This document shows positions 37,656-47,436 of a DNA stretch of 64,000 nt, piece by piece. The notes under the pieces are model-generated. The model ran no database searches. It had not been told where the DNA came from and saw nothing but the letters and a program-made list of their open reading frames with translations. The DNA is from an uncultured Acidimicrobiaceae bacterium (GTDB lineage: Bacteria > Actinomycetota > Acidimicrobiia > Acidimicrobiales > Ilumatobacteraceae): the NCBI GenBank assembly GCA_903919455.1, contig CAIXIJ010000005.1:1-64000 (forward strand), read 5' to 3'. Within the stretch, counting starts at the first letter, position 1, and every line of letters starts with the position of its first letter. The position numbers and the translations under genes were made by a program.

Positions 37656-38942
37656 TCAACACCCGGGAACCACGCCGACCTCCGAGGTCGACACGTCGAT
37701 ACTGCACACGCCGTCGAGGCCGGTACGCACCTGCTGGAGCAGCCGGGCGAGCTTGTCGTCGAGTGCCTTGTCGTCGCCGAGTCGCACCTGAATCGGGTCC
37801 GTGTTGCTGTCGGCCGGGCTCGCCAGCACCATGGAGAGCGTGCCGGTGGAGGAATCAACACCGATCGACTTCGTCACCCGGCGAATCTCGGGAGGCAACG
37901 ACACCACCAGCACACCGGCGCTGCCATAGGGCCCTCCAGCGAACTGGCCGCGTTCGGTGTCGGGGTTGTTCCCTGTGATCAACGGGTAGCCGATCGGCTG
38001 CCCCTTCAGCACGTCGAGCACCCGACCCTGCTGGTCGATCACTCTGAACTGCTGGTCACCACCCTGGAACGTGGCCACCGGCTTCCGCTCGCGGAGGTCG
38101 ATGACGACGGTGTGCGGAAAGTCGGTGGTCACCCGAGCCCGCTCGACCCACGGCACACCTTCCAGCGTGCGCTGAGCAGCCTGGGTGTCCACCAGCAGCA
38201 CCGGCTCGCCCTTCAGCGAGTCCACTACCTGCTGCAGCACGTCGGCGTCGGTGTACACCGCACCCTGCACCTGGACATCGGTGACATCGAAGATCGGTGA
38301 CGCCACGACGGCAATAGCGGCAACCGCCAACAACAGCACTCCGCTGGCGATGCTCACCCAGATCAGTCTGCGTCGGCCCTCGGCGCGGCGATTCGCAATT
38401 CGGCGAGCCCGAATGCGCGGGTCGATGCCGCCGTTGCTGGCACTGCCCGTGCCTGGAGCGGGCTGCGTGCCGGGCCCATCGTCGAGGTCGCCAATGACCA
38501 CCGTGGAGCGCTGCCCGGTGACATCGAGTTCGTCGTCGAGATAGACCGTGTCGGGCTGCTCGTCGTGCTCGATGACGATGGTCTTGCGGGAAGATTCCGC
38601 TGCACCGATAGGAACAGGGACAACCAGTTCATCGTCCTTTATTGCGGCGACCTCTATTGCGGCGACCTCTACTGCGGCGTTCTCGGGTTCGGTGTCCTTC
38701 AGTGCCTCGTCCTCGAACGCCTCGTCCTCGAACGCCTCATCCTCAAACGCCTCGTCGTCGAATGCCTCGTCCGCAACGCCGTCGATCCCGCCGGCTGGTG
38801 ACAGTCCCAAGATCCGATCGATCGACGGATCGTCGAAGTCGTAGCCCTTTTCGGGCGGCGGGGCCTCCTTCGAGAACGCCACCATCAGTTCGTCGAGCAC
38901 GCGGTCGGGCACGTGTTCGGGCTCATGATCCGGTTCGGTCAC
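37656..38942 (-). CDS. ftsQ: FtsQ/DivIB cell division protein with acidic repeat-containing N-terminal tail
   Basis: TM segment then POTRA-like IFDVTDVQVQGAVYTDADVLQQVVDSLKGEPVLLVDTQAAQRTLEGVPWVERARVTTDFPHTVVIDLRERKPVA; dcw position. Confidence 0.9.
   Translation of the reverse strand: MTEPDHEPEHVPDRVLDELMVAFSKEAPPPEKGYDFDDPSIDRILGLSPAGGIDGVADEAFDDEAFEDEAFEDEAFEDEALKDTEPENAAVEVAAIEVAAIKDDELVVPVPIGAAESSRKTIVIEHDEQPDTVYLDDELDVTGQRSTVVIGDLDDGPGTQPAPGTGSASNGGIDPRIRARRIANRRAEGRRRLIWVSIASGVLLLAVAAIAVVASPIFDVTDVQVQGAVYTDADVLQQVVDSLKGEPVLLVDTQAAQRTLEGVPWVERARVTTDFPHTVVIDLRERKPVATFQGGDQQFRVIDQQGRVLDVLKGQPIGYPLITGNNPDTERGQFAGGPYGSAGVLVVSLPPEIRRVTKSIGVDSSTGTLSMVLASPADSNTDPIQVRLGDDKALDDKLARLLQQVRTGLDGVCSIDVSTSEVGVVPGC
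38641..38685. repeat. 15-bp minisatellite in ftsQ, about 3 copies
   Basis: attgcggcgacctct x2 then actgcggcgttctcg. Confidence 0.85.
38704..38773. repeat. 15-bp minisatellite in ftsQ, about 4.7 copies
   Basis: gcctcgtcctcgaac x2, gcctcatcctcaaac, gcctcgtcgtcgaat, gcctcgtccgc; encodes EAFED repeats. Confidence 0.9.
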
Positions 38943-39890
38943 AGTGCCACCCCCTCCCGCTGTTCGGATTCCACGTCGGCAAACCCCACCAGTCGTACCT
39001 CACTGCGCAGCAGAAATCCGGTCATCTCGACAACTCGGGAACGCACGTACTCCATCACCGCACGCACATCAGCGGCGGTTGCACCATGCTCGGCCTGCAC
39101 GAAGTTGGCGTGTTTGTCGCTCACGAATGCGCCGCCGATCCGAAAGCCGCGCAGTGCGAGCCCATCGATCAGCTGAGCTGCAGCGAGCTCGCCGGGCACC
39201 GGGTTCACGAACACCGAGCCAGCATTCTGGCCGCCGGGTTGGTGCTCGCGCCGCCACCGAACAATCTCACTGAGCGATGCTTCGGCGACCGCCGCATCGC
39301 CCTGGACCAATTGCAGCGTCGCATCGAGCACCACCTGATGATCGGCGAGGTCGGAACCACGGAATCGCAGACCCAGACGCTGAGCCTCCACGAATCCCCG
39401 CCGGCCAGTGTGCAGATCCAGCAGTTGCACTCCCACCAACGACGCGGCCATGTCGCTGCCGTGTCCTCCGGCGTTCATGCGCACCGCGCCACCTATCGAG
39501 CCCGGAACACCAACCGCCCACTCGAACCCGGTGAGGCCCAACGATGCGGTCCGTCGGGCCAGTACGGGCAACGCCGTGGCCGCTCCCGCAACCACCACGG
39601 TGCCGGTGATCTCCACGGTGTCGGCGAACTCGGCCAGCGACACCGCAATGCCGGCAAACCCGCTGTCGGCCACCAGCAGGTTGGATCCGCGGCCGATGAT
39701 CAGCACCGGAAGCCCCGTGTCGTGGATGACTTCCGCTACTGCCGCCAGATCGCTGGCCGTGCGCGGAGTCGCGAAGACCGCTGCTGGGCCACCAAGCTTG
39801 TAGGTGGTGTGCGGGGCCAATGGCTCGTCGAGCACCGCAAAGCCATCGAGGCGCGCCAAGGCCTGCGTCTGCAGATCGCGCAGGGTCATG
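38939..39890 (-). CDS. murB: UDP-N-acetylenolpyruvoylglucosamine reductase
   Basis: PHTTYKLGGPAAVFATP, GRGSNLLVADSGFAG, VGVPGSIGGAVRMNAGGHG, NAGSVFVNP. Confidence 0.96.
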
Positions 39891-41298
39891 TCGGCCGCTG
39901 CTCGACGCGCAATTCCACTCGACGCGCCTGCACTTCGTCGGGCAGCGATGCGATGTCGCCACAGCCCATGGAGATGCACACGTCGCCATCAACCAGTCGG
40001 CGTGCCAGATAGTCGACCAGATCGGCGCGACCCGGCATCCACACCAGCGCGGTCTCGGGGTGAGCGTCGAGCACGGCGTTCACCACGAGCTTTCCGGTGA
40101 CACCCGGGATCGGAGTGGTGCCGGAGGCGAAGATCTCGGTGAGTACCACGAGGTCTGCGGCCTCGAACGCGTCGCGATACTCCTGCCACATCACGGCCAT
40201 CCGGTTGAAGCGGTTGGGTTGGAACACAGCAACGACACGTCGCCAGCCGTCACCGCTCGATTTCGCAGCGGTGAGTACTGCTGCGATCTCGTTGGGAAGA
40301 TGTGCGTAGTCGTCGACGAGGGTGACGCCGTCATCGACCACCCTGATGTCGAATCGACGCGCGACCCCGCCGAACTTGGACAGCGCAGCCGATGCAACGT
40401 CGAACGGCACACCGATGGACACTGCCATAGCCAGCGCACCGGTGGCGTTGCGCACGTTGTGGATGCCTCGCAACGGCAATGCGACGGAGCCCAGCGACTG
40501 CCCACCATGCACCACATCGAAGGTGAATGCACCACCGATCGGCTCGATGTTCGTGGCAACGAAATCGGCGGTCGGATCCGTTCCATAGGTGATGGCGCCG
40601 TGACGCACCGCAAGTTCGGCGCACCGTTCGTCGTCCTCGCACAGCACCTTCGGCCCGGGTATCTGCGAGAGATAGCGATCGAAGCCCTCAATGATGGCTT
40701 CGTAGGTGCCGTAGTGGTCGAGGTGATCGACCTCCACGTTCGTGAGAATCGTGCCGTGGAGCGGCAACTCCAGATGCGTTCCGTCGCTCTCGTCGGCCTC
40801 CACAACCAACCACTCTCCGCCCGTCCACTGCGCGCCCGTGCCCATGTCGGTCACGTCGCCGCCGATCACGAAATTCGGCCGCAGACCTGCCTGCGAAAGT
40901 ATGAGCATCAGCATCGAAGTGGTCGACGTCTTGCCATGCGTGCCGGCCACCGCCAGCGACTTCGCTTGCGCACAGATCGAGGCGAGCATGCCCGAGCGAT
41001 GCATCGAGACGACTCCCACCTTCGCCGCCTCATCGAGCTCGATGTTTCGGGCAGGAATCGCAGTGGAGTAGGTGATCGCGTCGCGGTCGTGCACTGCAGC
41101 ACGATCGTGGCCGACCGCCACGCGCACGCCCGCGGCGCGCACGCGATCCAGCACACTGCGCTCACGGATGTCGCTACCGGTGACATCGTGACCCATCTCG
41201 GCCAGCACGATCGCGATGGCGCTCATTCCCGGCCCGCCGACGCCGACAACGTGATACTTACCGGGAACCGAGAGGTCTAACGGCGCTTGCGGGATCAT
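39886..41298 (-). CDS. murC: UDP-N-acetylmuramate:L-alanine ligase
   Basis: YHVVGVGGPGMSAIAIVLAEMGHDVTGSD, AGTHGKTSTTSML, VVEADESDGT, DDYAHLPNEI. Confidence 0.96.
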   Translation of the reverse strand: MIPQAPLDLSVPGKYHVVGVGGPGMSAIAIVLAEMGHDVTGSDIRERSVLDRVRAAGVRVAVGHDRAAVHDRDAITYSTAIPARNIELDEAAKVGVVSMHRSGMLASICAQAKSLAVAGTHGKTSTTSMLMLILSQAGLRPNFVIGGDVTDMGTGAQWTGGEWLVVEADESDGTHLELPLHGTILTNVEVDHLDHYGTYEAIIEGFDRYLSQIPGPKVLCEDDERCAELAVRHGAITYGTDPTADFVATNIEPIGGAFTFDVVHGGQSLGSVALPLRGIHNVRNATGALAMAVSIGVPFDVASAALSKFGGVARRFDIRVVDDGVTLVDDYAHLPNEIAAVLTAAKSSGDGWRRVVAVFQPNRFNRMAVMWQEYRDAFEAADLVVLTEIFASGTTPIPGVTGKLVVNAVLDAHPETALVWMPGRADLVDYLARRLVDGDVCISMGCGDIASLPDEVQARRVELRVEQRPT

Positions 41299-42419
41299 CG
41301 AGCACCTCCGTTCGCGGCGACGCGCTGCACCAACCGAACCAAGGCACCACTTCGATGCATGGTGCCGGCCTCGCGGGCACGGTGTGCCATCACAGCCAGC
41401 CGACCGCGGTCGTTCATGAATCCGTCGAGTTCGGCGACGAGTCGATCCACGCCGAAGTCTGCCTGCTCCACCAGCATCGCGGCCCCTTGCTCGGACAGCA
41501 CCTTGGCATTGTCGACCTGATGATTTTCCGCTGCGTCAGGCCAGGGCACGATGATGGCGGGGGCCCCCACCGTCGCCAGCTCGGCAATGGTGCCGGCCCC
41601 ACCACGGGTGACCAACAGATCTGCGGCGGCGTACAGCAATGGCATGCGGTCCTCATAGCCAATCACGCGATACAGGATGCCGTTCGCACCGTCCCGAGTG
41701 GGCGCGGCCGCGTCGAGATTCCGGTCGCCCACCACGTGGTACACCGCCAGGTCGTTTCGTTCCCCAAGGCGCTCGACTGCTTGCTCCACCACTCGGTTCA
41801 CTGCGGCGGCTCCCTGTGATCCGCACATCACCGCCACCACGAAGCGGTCTTGCGGTAGCCCGAGGGCATCACGCGCAGCGACGCGAGTGGCGTCGCGATC
41901 CAGCGCAATGATCTCCTGCCGCACCGGCGCCCCGGTGAGTTCCGCACGCGGCAACACGCTGCCGTCGAACGCCACGGCCACCGCAGCGGCCTTCTTCGCC
42001 ATGAGCTTGGAGACCAAGCCGGGGCGACGGTCGTAGGAGACCACGACGTAGGGCACCTTCAGCCGGCGGGCTGCCCAGGTGGCTGGAAAGCTGCCGTAGC
42101 CGCCCACGTTCACGACCACGGCGGGCCGGAGTTGCTGCAGCAACCGTTCGGCCTGCTTCGTGGCGCGACGCAGCTTTGGAACGAAGGCGAAGTTGCGGCT
42201 ACTGAAACTGCGCTGCAACCCGACCACATCGAGGAGGGTGTGCGGGTAACCGCTCGCCGGAGCCAACCGAGTCTCCACGCCGCGTTGCGTGCCAACGTAA
42301 TGAACGGCCTGTGGGTCGACGCCGGCAGCCACCAACGCATCGGCGATCGCCAGGGCGGGCAGCACGTGGCCGGAGGTGCCACCGCCGGTGACGACCGCGT
42401 GGGTGCGGGGTGCGTTCAT
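41295..42419 (-). CDS. murG: MurG N-acetylglucosaminyltransferase (lipid II)
   Basis: VVTGGGTSGHVLPALAIADAL, NVGGYGSFPATWAARR, VMCGSQGAAAVN, LLVTRGGAGTIAE. Confidence 0.96.
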   Translation of the reverse strand: MNAPRTHAVVTGGGTSGHVLPALAIADALVAAGVDPQAVHYVGTQRGVETRLAPASGYPHTLLDVVGLQRSFSSRNFAFVPKLRRATKQAERLLQQLRPAVVVNVGGYGSFPATWAARRLKVPYVVVSYDRRPGLVSKLMAKKAAAVAVAFDGSVLPRAELTGAPVRQEIIALDRDATRVAARDALGLPQDRFVVAVMCGSQGAAAVNRVVEQAVERLGERNDLAVYHVVGDRNLDAAAPTRDGANGILYRVIGYEDRMPLLYAAADLLVTRGGAGTIAELATVGAPAIIVPWPDAAENHQVDNAKVLSEQGAAMLVEQADFGVDRLVAELDGFMNDRGRLAVMAHRAREAGTMHRSGALVRLVQRVAANGGAR

Positions 42420-43618
42420 CGCACGTTGCGGGCCACGTTCAACAGCAGCCCCGTGGCCACGAGCGTGACGAAGAGCGAACTGCCACCGGCGGAGAAGAAC
42501 GGCAGGGTGAGGCCGGTGACCGGCATCATTCCGGTGACACCACCGATGTTGATGATGGCCTGCACGACGAACCACCCCACGATGCCGCCAGCAAGCAGGC
42601 TGTGGAATCGGTCCGGGGTGGCGAGTGCCACCTGCACACCTGCATAGGCGAGCACGAGGAATCCACCGAGCACGGCCACCACACCGATCATGCCCAACTC
42701 CTCCGCCACCACGGCAAAGATGAAGTCGCTGTGCGCAAGCGGGAGAAACTCGCCGAGCTTGTTCTCGCCGCGTCCCACACCGGAACCGGTGACGCCACCT
42801 TGGGCCATGGCGATCATCGCCTGCCATGTCTGGTAGCTGAGGTGATCCTTGTGGGCAGCGATGTCCATGAAGGCGGTGAAGCGGGCTTCACGTCGAGGAC
42901 TCGAGACCACGAAGGCGGCGCCAACCAGGCCGCCAGCCAACCCGAAACCAGCCATCGGCACCAGCGGCGCGCCAGCGATGAACGCCACGAAGAACACGAT
43001 GGCCGCCAGCACGATCGCCGAACCAAGGTCGCCCTGCGCGAGACACAGCACGCACGCAGCTCCGCCAAAGCCAAGTACCGGCAGAAGGGTGCGGCCGATG
43101 TCGTGCATTTCGTTGCGGCGGTTCGCCAATAGGTGTGCGCACATCACCAGCAGCGCCAACTTGAGGAACTCACTGGGCTGGAAGTTGAGGGGGCCTACCG
43201 CCACCCACGACCTCGCATCGTTCACCTTGTCGCCGATGCCGGGCAGGAACGGCAGCACCATCAGGCCGCAGGCGAATACGAAACCCGGCACCACGAACGG
43301 CCGCCACCGACGCGTGGGAATACGCATCACCGCAACCAACCCCATGGTGCCCAGCGCCGCCCACATGAACTGCTTGTTGAACAGGCGCCACGGCGAGTTG
43401 CCCTTGTGGAACTGAGCGATCGAGGTAGCGGACAGCACCATGACCAGACCGAGCATCGTGAGCACTGCTGCCACCACGGCGATGATGTAGAAGGCGGTGG
43501 GCGGTGGCGTGGTTGCTGCACGCTGCTGGGGGTTGCGGGTGGGGTGGCGACGCATCGCCTGCGCCCGTTCCAACGATGCCCGATGGCGATCGCCGATGAC
43601 CGTCGATGAACTGGTCAT
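42416..43618 (-). CDS. ftsW: SEDS glycosyltransferase FtsW
   Basis: PLNFQPSEFLKLALLVMCAHLL, LAQGDLGSAIVLAAIVFFVAFIAG, FAVVAEELGMIGV, TGLTLPFFSAGGSSL. Confidence 0.95.
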   Translation of the reverse strand: MTSSSTVIGDRHRASLERAQAMRRHPTRNPQQRAATTPPPTAFYIIAVVAAVLTMLGLVMVLSATSIAQFHKGNSPWRLFNKQFMWAALGTMGLVAVMRIPTRRWRPFVVPGFVFACGLMVLPFLPGIGDKVNDARSWVAVGPLNFQPSEFLKLALLVMCAHLLANRRNEMHDIGRTLLPVLGFGGAACVLCLAQGDLGSAIVLAAIVFFVAFIAGAPLVPMAGFGLAGGLVGAAFVVSSPRREARFTAFMDIAAHKDHLSYQTWQAMIAMAQGGVTGSGVGRGENKLGEFLPLAHSDFIFAVVAEELGMIGVVAVLGGFLVLAYAGVQVALATPDRFHSLLAGGIVGWFVVQAIINIGGVTGMMPVTGLTLPFFSAGGSSLFVTLVATGLLLNVARNVR

Positions 43619-44961
43619 GCGTGCTCCTTGTCCAGTTGGGCCACGAGGCGCTTGAAGTCGTCACCGCGGGCCGGATAACCGCCACCCGGGTACCAGTCGA
43701 AGCTTGCGCAGGCCGGCGACAGCAGCACCACATCGCCCGCCGCAGCAAAGTCGGCCGCCAGTTCCACAGCGTCAGCCATCGTCGAGGCCAGCGCAGTCGG
43801 ACAGTACGCGGCGAAGGCTGCGACCACGTCGGGGCCAGCTTCGCCGAGGCCCACCACAGCCTTCACCCGAGCGTGCTCGGACGCCAGGCTGGCCAGATCG
43901 AGTCCCTTGTTGCGGCCGCCGGCGAGCAGCACCACGCGCTCGAAGCCACGAATGGCAGTGAGCGCCGCGTGCGGACTGGTGGCCTTCGAGTCGTTGAACC
44001 ATTCGGCACCGCGAACGCTGCCGAGCGGCTCGATGCGGTGCGGTGGGTGGCGGAAGGTGGCAAGCGCCGCACGTACATGCGACGCCTCGGCGAGGCCACT
44101 CTCCAGCACGAGGGCCGCAGCGGCCAAAGCATTGGTGATGTCGTGCGGCAGGCGACGAGTCATCTCCGAGACCGGAGCGATGGGGCCCGCTGGACCCACC
44201 AGCCAGCCATCTTCGACGCGATAGTCCGCGTTGGCCGCAGCGAAGGTGCGCGCCGCTCCGCCCGCGTGTGCCAGGTTCCGCATCACGATCGGATCGTCGG
44301 CAAAGCCGATCGCCACGTCGGTGGGGCGACGGTGGGCCCACATCCGGGCCTTCGCCGCTTCGTAGGACTGCATCGACCGATGCCAGTTCTGATGGTCGGG
44401 CGCAAGGTTCAACCACACCGAGGCCTCGGCCCGGAACGACGACAGCCAGTTCAGGCGGAAGCTGCTGCATTCCACGGCGAAGGCGTGCACGTCGTCGTCG
44501 AGCGCTGCCGCCAACGGCACCTCGGTGTTACCCACTGCAGCAGCCCGTAGGCCGGCCGCTTCCAGCATGTGCTGGGTGAGCAAGGTGGTGGTGGTCTTGC
44601 CGTCGGTGCCGGTGATAGCCAGCATCGGACGCGGTCCGGATGGGCGCTCCTGCTCCCACTCGTACGCGAGATCGATCTCGGTGCGCAAGGCGACACCGCG
44701 CTCGATGGCGGCCACGATGAGGGGGTGCGTCTCGGGCACCCCCGGTGCCGGGCAGACCATGTCGACGTCGTCGAGCAAGGTAGTAATGGCCGCAGCGTCG
44801 GGCTGCTCCACGAGCACAGTGCCGAGCGCCGCCGCCATGGCCCGCTTGGCGTCGGTAGGAGCGTCATCGGAGACGATCAACGACCAACCTCGCCGCACCA
44901 ACTGCGTCGCCAATGCATCGCCGCTGAGGGCGATGCCGTGGACGAGAGCGGTACGGGTCAT
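43615..44961 (-). CDS. murD: UDP-N-acetylmuramoylalanine:D-glutamate ligase
   Basis: AITGTDGKTTTTLLTQHML, ECSSFRLNW, HRIEPLGSVRGAEWFNDSKATSPHAAL, LLAGGRNKGLD. Confidence 0.95.
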   Translation of the reverse strand: MTRTALVHGIALSGDALATQLVRRGWSLIVSDDAPTDAKRAMAAALGTVLVEQPDAAAITTLLDDVDMVCPAPGVPETHPLIVAAIERGVALRTEIDLAYEWEQERPSGPRPMLAITGTDGKTTTTLLTQHMLEAAGLRAAAVGNTEVPLAAALDDDVHAFAVECSSFRLNWLSSFRAEASVWLNLAPDHQNWHRSMQSYEAAKARMWAHRRPTDVAIGFADDPIVMRNLAHAGGAARTFAAANADYRVEDGWLVGPAGPIAPVSEMTRRLPHDITNALAAAALVLESGLAEASHVRAALATFRHPPHRIEPLGSVRGAEWFNDSKATSPHAALTAIRGFERVVLLAGGRNKGLDLASLASEHARVKAVVGLGEAGPDVVAAFAAYCPTALASTMADAVELAADFAAAGDVVLLSPACASFDWYPGGGYPARGDDFKRLVAQLDKEHA

Positions 44962-44969
44962 GGCCAGCC

Positions 44970-46022
44970 TCAGAGGTTGTCCGTGATGTGGGTGAAATCG
45001 CCGATGAAGATCGCCAGTGCGCTCGCGACGAAGATGCCGCAGATCAGCCAAAAGCGAATGATCACGGTGGTCTCGGGCCAGCCGATGAGCTCGAAGTGAT
45101 GGTGAATCGGCGACATCCGAAACAACCGCTTCTTCCGGCCGGACGCCTTGAACACGGTCATCTGCACGGCGACCGACCCGGCCTCCATCACGTTGATGCC
45201 GCAGATGAGAATCAAGAGCAGCTGGGTGTTCGAGGTGACGGCGAGCAACGCAAGCGCCGTGCCGATGGCCAGCGCGCCGACATCGCCCATGAAAATGCGC
45301 GCAGGCGCTGCGTTGTACCAGAGGAACCCTCCGCATGCGCCTGCAAAGGCGGCAGCGAACACGGCGAGGTCGAGCGGGTTGACCACGTCGCCATACACCG
45401 TCGGATTACGGAACGCCCAGTAGGCGATGATCGTGAAGGCGAGAAAGCCGAGCATGGCCGAGCCACCTGCCAGGCCGTCGAGGCCGTCGGTGACGTTCAC
45501 GGCGTTGCTGGTGCTCCAGATGATGATGCCGACGAATATCACGAACAGCGGCCAGGGCACATGCCAACCCGGGAAATTCGAACGGGTGAACGAGATGGTC
45601 TCGCTCACACCAGTGGCAGCCACCAGCCACCAGGCGATGAGCATCGAGATGCCGAGCGTGATGTAGCTCTTCTTCTTCCAGAAGATCCCACGATTGTGAC
45701 GCTTGCGTACCTTGATGAAGTCGTCGATGAACCCCATGCCGCCGAGTGCCAGCACGGCCACCCACATGATCATCGCCTGATCGGAGAACGCGATGCCGCC
45801 GCGGAGGTGGCTGACGAGCCAGCCAGCGAGGGCCGCCAGAATGATGGCGAGGCCACCCATCGTGGGCGTTCCCTGCTTGGCCATGTGGTGCTCTGGCCCG
45901 AGGTCCTCCTTGCCCAGAATCGGCTGACCTGTTCCGGCCTTGCGAAAGAACTTGATGAGGAATCGAGTACCGAAGAGGGACACCAGCATCGCAGTGGCTC
46001 CGGCAATCATGACGGCGATCAC
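44970..46022 (-). CDS. mraY: Phospho-N-acetylmuramoyl-pentapeptide transferase
   Basis: KQGTPTMGGLAI, GFIDDFIKVRKRHN, NAVNVTDGLDGLAGG, RMSPIHHHFELIGWPE. Confidence 0.97.
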   Translation of the reverse strand: MIAVMIAGATAMLVSLFGTRFLIKFFRKAGTGQPILGKEDLGPEHHMAKQGTPTMGGLAIILAALAGWLVSHLRGGIAFSDQAMIMWVAVLALGGMGFIDDFIKVRKRHNRGIFWKKKSYITLGISMLIAWWLVAATGVSETISFTRSNFPGWHVPWPLFVIFVGIIIWSTSNAVNVTDGLDGLAGGSAMLGFLAFTIIAYWAFRNPTVYGDVVNPLDLAVFAAAFAGACGGFLWYNAAPARIFMGDVGALAIGTALALLAVTSNTQLLLILICGINVMEAGSVAVQMTVFKASGRKKRLFRMSPIHHHFELIGWPETTVIIRFWLICGIFVASALAIFIGDFTHITDNL

Positions 46023-47434
46023 TGCGCTACCTCCAGCAGTTCGCGCGCCACGGCGCGATCGTCGAACGGAATGGCGTCGCCGCCGATGGTCTGTGTGGTC
46101 TCATGACCCTTGCCGGCGATCACGACAACGTCGCCCGCTGTCGCACCCTGGAACGCCAGGGCGAAGGCTTGGCGTCGGTCGGGTTCGCTCACAACATGAG
46201 AACGGTAGTCGGCGGGTACCCCCGCGATGATGGCATTGATGATGCTGATGGGATCCTCCGAACGCGGATTGTCGGACGTCACCACCACCCGATCGGCCAG
46301 TTCGGCCGCCACGTGTCCCATCTCCGGCCGCTTCTCGGTGTCGCGATCCCCACCGCAGCCGAAGACGACGGTCACGTGTCCACTGCCGGCCGCCGAGCGC
46401 GCAGCCTTGAGCGCCTCGCGAAGCCCGTCCGGCGTGTGGGCGAAGTCGATGATGACATCGAACGGTTGCCCAGCGCGGACCGGTTCGAATCGGCCTGGCA
46501 CCGTTCCGGCAGCGCTGAGTCCTTCGGCTACCACGGCAGGATGCAGACCCAGCGCTGCGCAGGCGGTGGCGGCAGCGAGGCTGTTCATCGCATTGAAGGC
46601 ACCACCGATACCCACCTGCACGCGCTGGCCGCGCCACAGATACGAGTGCGATGTCGGACCCACCTGGAGATCGCTCATGTCGTGGCGGCTGAAGCTGATC
46701 ATCGGGATCGGATCCGCATCCACCAGCAGACGGCCGTGAGGGTCGTCGACGTTCGCCACGCCTACCTCGGATCGCCCGGCTTCGAACAGCATCGCCTTCG
46801 CGGCGAAGTAGCGCTCCATGGTGCCGTGGAGATCGAGGTGGTCGCGGCCGAGGTTCGTGAACACAGCAACGTCGAAATGGCATCCGTCCGCACGGTGCAG
46901 TTCGAGTCCGTGCGAAGAGACCTCCATCACCACCGCTCGCTTGCCATCGGCCACGAACCCCGCAAGGGTCTCCTGCAGGTCCGGCGACTCCGGCGTGGTG
47001 TGCTTCCCTGTGAGCGTGCCGACCATTCCTGTCGGCACTCCCGCGTGCTCGAGCACCGACGCGATCAAGTTGACCGTGGTGGTCTTACCGTTGGTGCCGG
47101 TGACACCCACCACGGTGAGCGAGCGCGACGGGTGCGCCCAGAACGCCGACGCCAGCAACCCCATCGCAGCTCGCGCATTCGGCACCACGAGCTGGACAAT
47201 CTCGAGATCGAGCTCCCGTTCCACCAACAGTGCTGACGCGCCGGCGGCAACAGCGGCTGCGGCGAAATCGTGCCCATCGGCATTGACCCCGGGCAAGCAG
47301 CAGAAGAGAAACCCCTCGGCGACCTTGCGTGAGTCGTGGGTGATACCTGCAATCGGGATTGCGGCATCGCCGCGCAGCACCACCGCGGGCAGCGCTGCGT
47401 CGGAGACAAGCGCACCGAGCAGACGGTCGACCAT
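46019..47434 (-). CDS. murE: UDP-N-acetylmuramoyl-tripeptide synthetase, predicted meso-DAP-adding
   Basis: GVTGTNGKTTTVNLIASVLEHAG, FGCGGDRDTEKRPEMG, SDNPRSEDP (DNPR motif of DAP-adding enzymes). Confidence 0.95.
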   Translation of the reverse strand: MVDRLLGALVSDAALPAVVLRGDAAIPIAGITHDSRKVAEGFLFCCLPGVNADGHDFAAAAVAAGASALLVERELDLEIVQLVVPNARAAMGLLASAFWAHPSRSLTVVGVTGTNGKTTTVNLIASVLEHAGVPTGMVGTLTGKHTTPESPDLQETLAGFVADGKRAVVMEVSSHGLELHRADGCHFDVAVFTNLGRDHLDLHGTMERYFAAKAMLFEAGRSEVGVANVDDPHGRLLVDADPIPMISFSRHDMSDLQVGPTSHSYLWRGQRVQVGIGGAFNAMNSLAAATACAALGLHPAVVAEGLSAAGTVPGRFEPVRAGQPFDVIIDFAHTPDGLREALKAARSAAGSGHVTVVFGCGGDRDTEKRPEMGHVAAELADRVVVTSDNPRSEDPISIINAIIAGVPADYRSHVVSEPDRRQAFALAFQGATAGDVVVIAGKGHETTQTIGGDAIPFDDRAVARELLEVAQ

Positions 47435-47436
47435 GA

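Noticed and set aside
38641-38773. CRISPR or mobile-element repeat
   Set aside because: In-frame 15-bp coding minisatellites without spacers.
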